This document shows, piece by piece, positions 16,814 through 25,007 of a stretch of DNA of 64,000 nucleotides. The translations under genes were made by a program, and so were the position numbers. Position 1 is the stretch's first letter; every line of letters begins with the position of its first letter. The notes beneath the pieces were generated by a model. The model did no database searches and had not been told where the DNA came from. It worked only from the letters and a program-made list of their open reading frames with translations. Location: the NCBI GenBank assembly GCA_022793195.1, contig JAAWCJ010000024.1, positions 62,001 to 126,000 of the forward strand, read 5' to 3'. This stretch comes from Lachnospiraceae bacterium. Lineage in GTDB: Bacteria > Bacillota > Clostridia > Lachnospirales > Lachnospiraceae.

Positions 16814-19135
16814 TCATGATGCAATATAATGTCTTGCAGTGCTTCCAGGCGCTTTTCCGCCCTTCGGCACCAACTTGATTTCGATGGCCTCCAGGCGTTT
16901 GGACTGGCCGCTTGTTCCGGCCGGTTCTCCATTTTTCGCCCAGCCCATCCAGCCATATGTCTGGCTGTGAACCCGGTAATAGATATCATATTGGACAGCC
17001 GCTTCTCCCGACAATTTGATCTCAATGGCTTCCAGACGTTTTGATTGTCCTGTTGTACCACTGACCGCCCCATTGTACACCCATCCCTGCTTCCAGCCAT
17101 ATGTCTGTACATGAGTCCGATAAGACACACTTCCTGATACATGATCCAAATTGATTTTTATTCCTTCCAGGCGTTTGGACTGGCCCTGTGTTCCATTCAT
17201 GACACCGTCTGATGTCGAAGGAAGCCACCCATATGTCTGACAGTGGGTACTATAAGAAACACCCGCCGGCCTTTTCACAAAAGGTCTGGTTGTTTTTCCG
17301 GGAACAGCGCCTCCTTTTGCCACCAGGCGTATTTCTATTGCTTCCACCCGTTTTGCATAGCCCTCCGTTCCCGCAGTTTCTCCGTTCTTCGCCCAGTCCA
17401 GCCAGCCATAGCTCTGACTGTGAACCCGGTAATAAATGTCATATTTATCAGCCAGATTTCCCGTCAGTTTAATTTCCACTGCTTCCATCCGTTTCTCTTT
17501 ATCAACAATCCCGCTGACCGCTCCGTTGGAAACCCAGGGTTGCCATCCGTAGCTTTGCATATGGGTTCTGTATGTAACGCCTCCGGAGGCTTCCTTATTT
17601 GAAACCTGAATCCGCAGCGCTTTCAACATTTTGGCGCTTCCCGTTGTCCCTGCCTGTCCTCCGTCGTATTTCCAGCCGACCCATCCTTTTCCCTCCACGT
17701 TGGCCAGATATGAAACTTTTGCATCGACCGGCGGTTCTATCACACCAGTCCCGTAGTAATCCGGAGTAGCATACCCTTTGATATAGGTATTATCCAAAGC
17801 GTATTTCCGCTCTGCTACACTGTCAGACGTATTCCCTTCCACTGTATAAACCGTCCCGCCGGATACTCCGGTTACAATCCCCACATGGTTTACATAATTA
17901 TTGTTCCAGTCAAATTTAAAAAAGATCAAATCCCCTGCCTGTGGTGTATAGGTTCCCCTGTCATGCCATGTACCCGGATTATTGCTGTTCTGATACCAGA
18001 TCGCCATATTGACCGTAGAGGCATTCATTCGGAACACAGTACTGGAAATACCGGCCTGATTTGCACACCAGCTGACAAACATGGCACACCAGGGTGCAGA
18101 AGGATAATAATCGCCGGCAGCATTGACGTAGCGATTATACCAGGTTCCATATTTTGTCGGCGTGTCTCCTGGTTTATAATACCCCACCTGGGTTTTCGCT
18201 ATGGCAATCATATCTGTGATTTTGTTTCCTGTATTGGTATGAGTATTGGGATACTCTGCTTCCAGCTGGCCTGACAAATACGGCTTGGCAGTCGGACCAG
18301 GAGCAGCGCTCCCTTTTGCTTTTACAACGATCTGAACAGCTTCAATACTTTTATTCCAGGAGGAATCCAGTCCTGCTTCTGCACCGTTCTTTGCCCAGTC
18401 CAGCCAACCATGTCCATTGGCATATACACGATAGTAGATATCATACTGTCCTGCTGTGGCTCCGGTCAGGGACATTTTAACAGCCTCTACCCGTTTTGCC
18501 ACTCCGGTTGTTCCTGCTTCCGAACCATCCTGGCCAAAATACCATTTATGGTCATCCCGGTAAACCTGATAAGACACGCCCAGTCCTGATACACCGGACA
18601 CCCTGACCTTTATGGCTTCCAGACGCTTTCCTATACCGGTTTTACCATTTTCCGCACCATTTGCACTTTCGGCCAACCAACCGTAAGACTGCATATGTAC
18701 ACTGTAAAATACAGAAGGCGCCCCTGCTCCGTAGAGTTCCATGAAAGCCTCGTCTGTTCCTCTTTCCGTCTCTTCCCCGGATTCTGTCTCCTCAGGCGTT
18801 TCCGTATTGTCTTCCATACCCGTTGTCTCCTCCGGGTTTTCACTTTCTGTTTCCTTCGTTTCTTCTGTTTCTACAATGCTTTCTGTTTCGTCGTCTGTCT
18901 CCGTTTCTTGTGCTATATCTGACTCTGTTACGGTTTCTGACTCTTCTATAGTCTCTGTTTCTTCTTCCGTACCTGTTTTCTCGGTTCCCGGGGCATTTTC
19001 CCCTGCCTGCTCTGTAGTACTTTCCACATGGGGAATCCCCTCTGCAGCTACGACAGGTACACTACCTGAAAGCCACGTACACCACAGCATGACAACCGCC
19101 AAAAGTAACGCTGTTTTCCTCTTCATCTGTTTCAT
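16814..19135 (-). CDS. Secreted CHAP-domain protein with nine ChW repeats
   Basis: The 773-aa protein has a signal peptide (~1-31), a long acidic Glu/Thr spacer (~35-135), one ChW triad (~140-280), a CHAP amidase/peptidase domain (~300-455) and two more triads. The CHAP domain shows the catalytic Cys in 'APWCAMFVSWC' and His in 'VNHVGIVTGV', with 'VEGNTSD' supplying the third residue region. The CHAP domain is inserted between complete triads, which supports the triad as the structural unit. The first triad is degenerate, with Trp and KRLEAI positions partly lost. It probably cuts peptide bonds in peptidoglycan. The start follows ugd by 39 nt with no terminator between, so it may be the distal part of the long polysaccharide operon. 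Confidence 0.93.
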   Translation of the reverse strand: MKQMKRKTALLLAVVMLWCTWLSGSVPVVAAEGIPHVESTTEQAGENAPGTEKTGTEEETETIEESETVTESDIAQETETDDETESIVETEETKETESENPEETTGMEDNTETPEETESGEETERGTDEAFMELYGAGAPSVFYSVHMQSYGWLAESANGAENGKTGIGKRLEAIKVRVSGVSGLGVSYQVYRDDHKWYFGQDGSEAGTTGVAKRVEAVKMSLTGATAGQYDIYYRVYANGHGWLDWAKNGAEAGLDSSWNKSIEAVQIVVKAKGSAAPGPTAKPYLSGQLEAEYPNTHTNTGNKITDMIAIAKTQVGYYKPGDTPTKYGTWYNRYVNAAGDYYPSAPWCAMFVSWCANQAGISSTVFRMNASTVNMAIWYQNSNNPGTWHDRGTYTPQAGDLIFFKFDWNNNYVNHVGIVTGVSGGTVYTVEGNTSDSVAERKYALDNTYIKGYATPDYYGTGVIEPPVDAKVSYLANVEGKGWVGWKYDGGQAGTTGSAKMLKALRIQVSNKEASGGVTYRTHMQSYGWQPWVSNGAVSGIVDKEKRMEAVEIKLTGNLADKYDIYYRVHSQSYGWLDWAKNGETAGTEGYAKRVEAIEIRLVAKGGAVPGKTTRPFVKRPAGVSYSTHCQTYGWLPSTSDGVMNGTQGQSKRLEGIKINLDHVSGSVSYRTHVQTYGWKQGWVYNGAVSGTTGQSKRLEAIEIKLSGEAAVQYDIYYRVHSQTYGWMGWAKNGEPAGTSGQSKRLEAIEIKLVPKGGKAPGSTARHYIAS

Positions 19136-19174
19136 TTAAATCCCTCTTCTCTAATCTGTCATTCAACCTGCCAC

Positions 19175-20473
19175 TCAACAAACAGTTTCTCTTCCCACAC
19201 TCTCGTAAATAATCCCCCTGTTTCTAAACCTTTCCGGCGGGTAACAGTTTCTCCCGTCTATAATTATAGGCTTTTTCATGTATTTAGCAAAGAGTTCCGG
19301 CTCAATTTCCTGTATTTCCCTCCATTCGGTAAAAATCAGGCAAATATCAGCTCCCTCCAAAGCTTCCTCAATCTTCCGGCAATAGTAAATTTCTGAAGGA
19401 TATAATTTCCTGTAGTTTTTTTCCCCGATTGGGTCCCAGGCGCGGATCAACGCCCCTTCTTCCAGAAAAATCGGAAGGTTTACCAAAGAGGGCGCCTCCC
19501 GCAGATCATCAGTCCCCGGTTTAAAGGTAAGTCCCAGCGCCGCCACCGTAAGTCCGGCAAAATCTTCATAATATTTCCGCGCTTTCTTCACCATTTTCAG
19601 CTTCTGGTTTTCGTTTACTTCAATGGCGGCCTTGATGGTTTTCATCTCATAATCGTAAGAATTGGCCAGCCAGTGGAGCGCCTTTGTATCTTTCGGAAAG
19701 CAGGAACCTCCATAGCCGATTCCGGCCTTCAAAAATTTATTCCCAATCCTTGTATCAAATCCCATCCCGGCAGTGACATCCTCAATGTCTGCCCCCACCA
19801 GCTCACAGAGGTTGGCGATTTCATTGATATAGGAAATTTTAAGGGCCAGAAAATCATTGGAAGCGTATTTGATCATCTCTGCGCTTTTCCTGTTGGTCAC
19901 CAGTTTCGGCGCGTCAAACCCTTCATAAACCTGCAACATAACAGATTTTGCAAATTCATCTTCCACCCCGATCACAATCCGGGAAGCATGTAGAGTATCC
20001 CGTACAGCCGTCCCCTGCGCCAGAAATTCCGGGTTGGAAGCCACCGCAATCTTCACCGGCGCTTTCTTCTCCTTCTGAATCAACTTTTCAATCCTGTCAT
20101 TTGTACCGATAGGCACTGTTGACTTTACCACCAGGACGCAGTCCTTTTCTACTGTCCTGGCAATTTGCCTGGCCGCCTCATAGACATAAGACAGATTTGC
20201 AGAACCGTCCCGCTTTTCCGGTGTCCCCACGCCGATAAACACCACTTCCGCATCTTTGCAAGCCGCGATATAATCAGAAGTAAAAAAAAGTCTCTCTTTA
20301 TTTTTTATCATAAGTTCCGACAGGCCTTCTTCATAAATAGGGGATATGCCCTGCTGCATCATTCGGATTTTTCTCTCATCTATATCCACACAATGCACCA
20401 CGTGCCCATGCTCCGCCAGGCAGACACCCGTTACCAGGCCTACGTATCCTGTACCTGCTACCGCAATTTTCAT
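19175..20473 (-). CDS. ugd: UDP-glucose 6-dehydrogenase
   Basis: The enzyme oxidises UDP-glucose to UDP-glucuronate with two NAD+, feeding acidic polysaccharides. The 432-aa frame from the ATG at 20473 has the NAD-binding 'GTGYVG' at residues 7-12, 'GVGTPEKRDGSANL', 'KSTVPIGTND' and the catalytic cysteine at residue 258 in 'GIGYGGSCFPKDTKAL'. The internal start is chosen because GGAG lies 8 nt upstream; the longer frame begins inside the preceding gene. The gene starts 2 nt after the stop of the GT4 gene. Its presence implies uronic acid in at least one polymer made here. Family members also use UDP-ManNAc, but the motifs and length favour UDP-glucose. Confidence 0.94.
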   Translation of the reverse strand: MKIAVAGTGYVGLVTGVCLAEHGHVVHCVDIDERKIRMMQQGISPIYEEGLSELMIKNKERLFFTSDYIAACKDAEVVFIGVGTPEKRDGSANLSYVYEAARQIARTVEKDCVLVVKSTVPIGTNDRIEKLIQKEKKAPVKIAVASNPEFLAQGTAVRDTLHASRIVIGVEDEFAKSVMLQVYEGFDAPKLVTNRKSAEMIKYASNDFLALKISYINEIANLCELVGADIEDVTAGMGFDTRIGNKFLKAGIGYGGSCFPKDTKALHWLANSYDYEMKTIKAAIEVNENQKLKMVKKARKYYEDFAGLTVAALGLTFKPGTDDLREAPSLVNLPIFLEEGALIRAWDPIGEKNYRKLYPSEIYYCRKIEEALEGADICLIFTEWREIQEIEPELFAKYMKKPIIIDGRNCYPPERFRNRGIIYESVGRETVC

Positions 20474-20475
20474 AT

Positions 20476-21471
20476 TTATTCTCCGCCTTTTTGTTCTTTC
20501 CACTTATCTGCAAGTTTAGCGACCTTTGCCGCCAGCGCCTTTGGGTTCCCCATTTCCACATAACAGACCTCGCCGTCTTTTTCCTCAAAAAACTCTCTGT
20601 TGGCTTCGTTGTCCCCCAGTATCATGGGTTTTTTCATGGCCGCATAGATATAAGCTTTCCCCGGAATCGTCCTTCTTGCTTTCGCAATACTTCCGTGAAA
20701 GTGTCCCGCCAGACATAAATCTGCCTCGGCGATTTTGTCTGCCAGAGCCTCCTGGGAGAGCCAGGAAATATACTTTACATTGGAATGATCCGGCCTTTCT
20801 GTCTCCCTGCCCAATGGTCCCACCATATAAAAAAAGATGTCTTTTCTCATCTGCAAGTATCCGATTGCCTTCAAAATCACAGATACACCCTGAAGCGGGA
20901 GGATACTCCCAAAATATAATACCACAAATTTATCTTTTATTCCACCGCTCTTTTTCTGCTCCCGCGGATAGTAAATGGAAGAATCCGCCTCCAGATACAA
21001 GGTGTACTCTTTTTCCATATCTGCACCCAATTCTTCTGAAAAATACGCTCCATGGGCTTTTGTATCGGTGACAATATGGTCTGCTTTAAGCAAGGTCTTT
21101 TTATCCAGCCATTTGAAAAAACGGGCCACAAGGCTTTTCTCTTTAAACTTCCCTCTGTCACATACCAGAGTATCATAGAGGGAAATAAAAAAGTCGATGG
21201 CCAGCTCCCGTTTTTTAAGCTTCCGAAAAAATGGAACCACAAGTTGCGGTGCAAATCCCACAAAAATCAGGTCATACTGCTTCACTTTTATCCGAAACAG
21301 CTTTCCATATACGGATAAAAGACGTTTTACATAACTTTTTTCATAAGAACCAATGACATCGCAAGAATCCGCCTGAGTACGAATCAACCGAAGCTCCTGG
21401 CTGTTCCTGATATAATCCAGATTTTTTGTCGTAATAAAAAGCACCTTTTTATGATTCAGAAATTTTAACAT
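20476..21471 (-). CDS. GT4-like glycosyltransferase
   Basis: The 331-aa soluble protein has a GT-B pattern: an N-terminal Rossmann part with 'KQYDLIFVGFAPQLVVPFF' and a C-terminal part with 'DKFVVLYFGSILPLQGVSV', 'IFFYMVGPLG' and 'IPGKAYIYAAMKKPMIL'. The last segment is in the place of the family E-x7-E region but lacks a clear pair of glutamates. Sugar and acceptor cannot be told. It overlaps the upstream membrane protein gene by 23 nt and precedes ugd by 2 nt, so it is deep within the long operon. A role in adding one residue to the ABC-exported or side-chain glycan is inferred. Confidence 0.82.
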   Translation of the reverse strand: MLKFLNHKKVLFITTKNLDYIRNSQELRLIRTQADSCDVIGSYEKSYVKRLLSVYGKLFRIKVKQYDLIFVGFAPQLVVPFFRKLKKRELAIDFFISLYDTLVCDRGKFKEKSLVARFFKWLDKKTLLKADHIVTDTKAHGAYFSEELGADMEKEYTLYLEADSSIYYPREQKKSGGIKDKFVVLYFGSILPLQGVSVILKAIGYLQMRKDIFFYMVGPLGRETERPDHSNVKYISWLSQEALADKIAEADLCLAGHFHGSIAKARRTIPGKAYIYAAMKKPMILGDNEANREFFEEKDGEVCYVEMGNPKALAAKVAKLADKWKEQKGGE

Positions 21472-22471
21472 CTTTTCCTTTTCTCCCCGTGGCCAAATAA
21501 TATGCCTTAAAGCCTAAAAATGCCGCTGCTTCCCCGAGAATCGTCCAGATTCTTGTGGTCACCACAATCAGAAGTACCAGCTCCTTCGCCTGCCTGTCCC
21601 CCAAAAGTATCCGCAAAATCCCTTCCCGGATTCCCATGCCATTGGGGGAGGGACTTAAGAAACCCACCACCCAGGATACAGGATAAGAAAGCATCAGATA
21701 TATCCCCTCCATGGCGTTGATATCCGAAAAAGCCAATACCAGCACAATCAGCCCGGCTCCGGTCACCAGCCAGGCTCCGGCATACCGAAAAAGGGCCTGA
21801 TATACAAACCCTTTCTTCAGGCAAATATCACCGCAGTCTTTTTTTAATATCCTGCTCAACAGCCTGATTCCCCAATTTATGCATAAGGGCAGAACCAGCA
21901 AAGCTGCCACCACTGCCAAAAAGCAGACAGGTATCAGCCAGACATTCTCTCTCCCCTGAAGTAAAAACGGAACCAACACCACAAAAAACAAACTGCTGGA
22001 AATAATCTGAAATACGTATTCCAGAATAATGCTGGCCGTGGCAGCCTGCGCCGTAACTCCCTTCCTGTTACACAAATAAGCTTTTCCCACAATGCTCCAG
22101 ATTCCACCCGGAATATAACGGGCCAGGGCGCTTACCATATGGACATCCAGATATTCTCTTCTGCCAGGCCCCTTCTCCATCTTCCATAAAAGCCAACTCC
22201 AGTTATATCCGGTAAACAAAAAAGCAACTCCGTAAACCATAATTGACAGAAGAAACAGCGGGAACTTCATATTAGCCAGATAAGGGACGATGTCCTCCCA
22301 GTGAATAATAATATCCTTCACCATAAACCAGAGGATTAAAAGCCCCAAAAACAACCCCGCAGTTTTAACTGCTGTTTTTTTCCAGCTACTCTTTCTCTTT
22401 TTCGGCTCCGCTTTCTTTAAGTTCGTGCTTTTCAATCCAGTCTTCTCCGTTTCCATTCTTTCTGGTATCAT
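21449..22471 (-). CDS. LPG_synthase_TM (UPF0104) family membrane protein
   Basis: The 340-aa protein has about eight membrane segments and resembles the flippase-like membrane domain of lysylphosphatidylglycerol synthase ('GPGRREYLDVHMVSALARYI', 'PGGIWSIVGKAYLCNRKGV', 'SYPVSWVVGFLSPSPNGMGIREGILRIL' split over one region). It lacks the soluble aminoacyl-transferase half of MprF. Stand-alone members are common in surface-glycan loci and are thought to move or handle polyprenyl-linked sugars. The start at 22471 overlaps the preceding gene by 86 nt and has no good SD. A start at the next Met (22456) or a later TTG is possible. Confidence 0.82.
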   Translation of the reverse strand: MIPERMETEKTGLKSTNLKKAEPKKRKSSWKKTAVKTAGLFLGLLILWFMVKDIIIHWEDIVPYLANMKFPLFLLSIMVYGVAFLFTGYNWSWLLWKMEKGPGRREYLDVHMVSALARYIPGGIWSIVGKAYLCNRKGVTAQAATASIILEYVFQIISSSLFFVVLVPFLLQGRENVWLIPVCFLAVVAALLVLPLCINWGIRLLSRILKKDCGDICLKKGFVYQALFRYAGAWLVTGAGLIVLVLAFSDINAMEGIYLMLSYPVSWVVGFLSPSPNGMGIREGILRILLGDRQAKELVLLIVVTTRIWTILGEAAAFLGFKAYYLATGRKGKDVKISES

Positions 22472-23957
22472 CCGGTATTTTCACGGAATACTGCATGTCT
22501 TTCGAAAGAACAGCCATGAGCCCCAAAACTGCCAGAGGAATCATAACCGGAAACGCCTGAATCGTATACCCGGTTCTTGCCCCTTCAAAAAGAAGAAGAA
22601 AGGCATGCCAGCCTAAAAGACTCAACTTTAATATAAAAGAAAATTGCGTTTTTACTTTTACGCTCATCAATGTACATAATAAAAACAAGACATAAACCAA
22701 CTGCATGGCAAAAGCTGTAAAATCAACATATTTCCCCTGAGAATACCAGATATTCTGAAAAAAGTTCAGCACTCTGTTGGAAGAATACACTTCTTCAATA
22801 TGGGGGTTTAGTAATCCATATGTGCCATCCCCCGTTTCCGCCAAGTGTTTTTTCACTAAAAAGTCAGGATATCCCAAAACGCCCAGCCGTTTCAACTCAC
22901 CTTTCCAAATCTGAACCGCAACCTGGTTCCGCTCCTTTGTCGTTTCAGCAGCATTGATTGCTTCCCTGACTTCTTTTGTCCCGGATCCATTTCCTGTAAT
23001 CCCATAAGCCATAAACTGAGTCATCACTGCATGTTTATTTTCATCAAGCTCCAGCTCATAAGGTTTACCGGCAAGATGATAGATTCCCGAAAACAAAAGA
23101 AAACCAACAAGCAGCGCCACACATACAGAACCCATTTTCAAAAAATATTCCTTTCGTCTACAGATATGCAGCACCTCAAAAATCACGACTGCAATCAGAT
23201 AAATAATACTGGAAGGCCTGGCCAGATACCCCCAGGCAACAGCCAGTCCCCATATCCCGCCGAAAATCAGTCTTTTTTTCAGAGAATCTGACCCTTTAAT
23301 ACATACATAAAGATATAAGCCCAGGCAAGTGGCCGGCCAGGACAGAGCTGTTGTATAAAACTGATACATCTGGTTATTGAGTCCCAGTGTAAGAAGGCAG
23401 ACAATCATGGTCAGAAAACCAGCCTTTTTCCCATACAGTTTTTTCATCAGCAGCGAAAGAAAAACAAAACCAATATCGTAATTAATAATATTGATAACTG
23501 TATAAATCATTGTGGTAAAACGATTCACTTCTTTTAAGCCCAAAATGCTTCTGATCAGGTTTTCATAAACATAGATGGGCACATTATTCTGGCACGAGGA
23601 CAAATAGTCTGTAATCACTGCTTTGTCTTCCGAAAAAACCCCCTGATAAACCACGCCGGCATCAGACAAAATCGTCCCGCTTATTAATGGAAATACCAGA
23701 ATCTGAAAGACTCCCAACACAGCCAATATGCATACCATCCATCTGGTATTCTCCATACAGCGATCACAAGCGGTCTTCAATTTCTGCCTGTACCGCACTG
23801 CCGCCAGAACACCCAGCCCAAGTACCCCCCAGATCAAGCCATATTTCGTAATCACTTTAAAATTACCTGAGGCCAGTGCATTAAAAAATGCCAGCCCCAT
23901 CAACAGCATAATGGCAACATTTAAAATTCCGTGGCACAGCGTATCATCTCTTTTCAT
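22386..23957 (-). CDS. Polytopic GT-C-like membrane protein
   Basis: From the ATG at 23957 (AGGAG 6 nt upstream) the protein is 523 aa with roughly 11-12 membrane segments and a C-terminal hydrophilic tail. The first extracytoplasmic loop after TM3 carries acidic residues ('SGTILSDAGVVYQG'), as in GT-C transferases that use polyprenyl-phosphate sugars. I do not recognise a named family. The neighbour is a DPM-type GT2 whose product, a polyprenyl-phosphate sugar, is what GT-C enzymes use; this supports a side-chain transferase role. The longer frame beginning at 24005 overlaps the previous gene and has no ribosome site. Confidence 0.75.
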   Translation of the reverse strand: MKRDDTLCHGILNVAIMLLMGLAFFNALASGNFKVITKYGLIWGVLGLGVLAAVRYRQKLKTACDRCMENTRWMVCILAVLGVFQILVFPLISGTILSDAGVVYQGVFSEDKAVITDYLSSCQNNVPIYVYENLIRSILGLKEVNRFTTMIYTVINIINYDIGFVFLSLLMKKLYGKKAGFLTMIVCLLTLGLNNQMYQFYTTALSWPATCLGLYLYVCIKGSDSLKKRLIFGGIWGLAVAWGYLARPSSIIYLIAVVIFEVLHICRRKEYFLKMGSVCVALLVGFLLFSGIYHLAGKPYELELDENKHAVMTQFMAYGITGNGSGTKEVREAINAAETTKERNQVAVQIWKGELKRLGVLGYPDFLVKKHLAETGDGTYGLLNPHIEEVYSSNRVLNFFQNIWYSQGKYVDFTAFAMQLVYVLFLLCTLMSVKVKTQFSFILKLSLLGWHAFLLLFEGARTGYTIQAFPVMIPLAVLGLMAVLSKDMQYSVKIPDDTRKNGNGEDWIEKHELKESGAEKEKE

Positions 23958-23991
23958 GACTGTCTCCTGAAAAATATATTGCTTCGCCTGT

Positions 23992-24957
23992 TCATTTTGT
24001 CTCATCTTTTTTTTCTATCCCGTCATAATCCATCTTTCTCACGTGATACTGTACATCTTCCAAAAGCTTTCTATTGGCAGCTATCACATCTGCCAAAAAT
24101 CCGATTACTATCGTCTGGAAGCCCAATAAAAGCAGGGTGCTACACAAAATCAGGGACTGGACATGGCCTCCCCCCATTCCCATAAACCAGTACACCAAAA
24201 ACCTCACTCCCAGAGCGGCGCCCAGTAAAAAAATCACGCTGCCGATAATGGTAAAAAATTTCATAGGCTTGTACATCATAAACGCCCGAAAAATCGTCAC
24301 CACAGACTTTTTTACATACCCAAACATACTGTTGAACAGACGGGAAGGTCGCAGTTCCTCATTGGTCCGTACAGGAACCGATTCCATGGCAATCTTACTC
24401 CTCCCGGCCTGAACAATGGTTTCCAGGGTATAAGTATATTCATTTACCACGTTGAGGCGCATGGCCGCCTCCCGGCTATATGCCCGAAAACCACTGGGAG
24501 CGTCGGGAATATCGCTTTTAGAGGCCTTGCGCACCACATAACTGCCCAAATGCTGAAGCTTTTTTTTGAGAAAAGAAAAGTGTTCCGTCTGGTCAATGGG
24601 CCTGGCTCCAATGACAATGTCCGTTCTTCCCTCCAAAATCGGCCTTACCAATTTCTCAATATCCTCCGCACAGTACTGGTTATCCGCATCTGTGTTGACA
24701 ATGATATCTGCTCCATTTCTGAGGCAGGCATCCACACCTGCCATAAATCCTTTGGCAAGCCCTTTATTCTTTTTAAAATTCACCACGTAGTGAACTCCCC
24801 ACTCCCTGGCTACCTGTACCGTTTTATCCCTGCTGCCATCATTGATAATCAAATATTCGATTTTATCAATCCCCTCAATATGCTTAGGCAGCGCATCCAA
24901 AGCAATCGTCAGTGTCTTTTCCTCATTATAACAGGGAATTTGGATAATCAGCTTCAT
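23992..24957 (-). CDS. DPM1/ArnC-type polyprenyl-phosphate glycosyltransferase
   Basis: The 321-aa protein from the ATG at 24957 (AGGGA 5 nt upstream) has a GT2 domain with 'QIPCYNEEKTLTIALDAL', 'YLIINDGSRDKT' and 'DIIVNTDADNQYC' (DAD metal site), then two C-terminal membrane segments (~230-290). It should transfer a sugar from a nucleotide donor to undecaprenyl phosphate on the cytoplasmic side. The product could be flipped and used by the neighbouring polytopic proteins at 22386 and 25008 to decorate an exported glycan. It starts 51 nt after the DUF2142 gene. The sugar is unknown. Confidence 0.9.
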   Translation of the reverse strand: MKLIIQIPCYNEEKTLTIALDALPKHIEGIDKIEYLIINDGSRDKTVQVAREWGVHYVVNFKKNKGLAKGFMAGVDACLRNGADIIVNTDADNQYCAEDIEKLVRPILEGRTDIVIGARPIDQTEHFSFLKKKLQHLGSYVVRKASKSDIPDAPSGFRAYSREAAMRLNVVNEYTYTLETIVQAGRSKIAMESVPVRTNEELRPSRLFNSMFGYVKKSVVTIFRAFMMYKPMKFFTIIGSVIFLLGAALGVRFLVYWFMGMGGGHVQSLILCSTLLLLGFQTIVIGFLADVIAANRKLLEDVQYHVRKMDYDGIEKKDETK

Positions 24958-25007
24958 TTGTATCCCTACTTTCATAAAATTTAAACAGCAAACTCCTGCC
25001 ACTCATT

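Noticed and set aside
10499-19135. DNA-level repeat array or CRISPR-like structure in the ChW genes
   Set aside because: The periodicity is at protein level with diverged codons and in frame; no identical DNA repeats with spacers.
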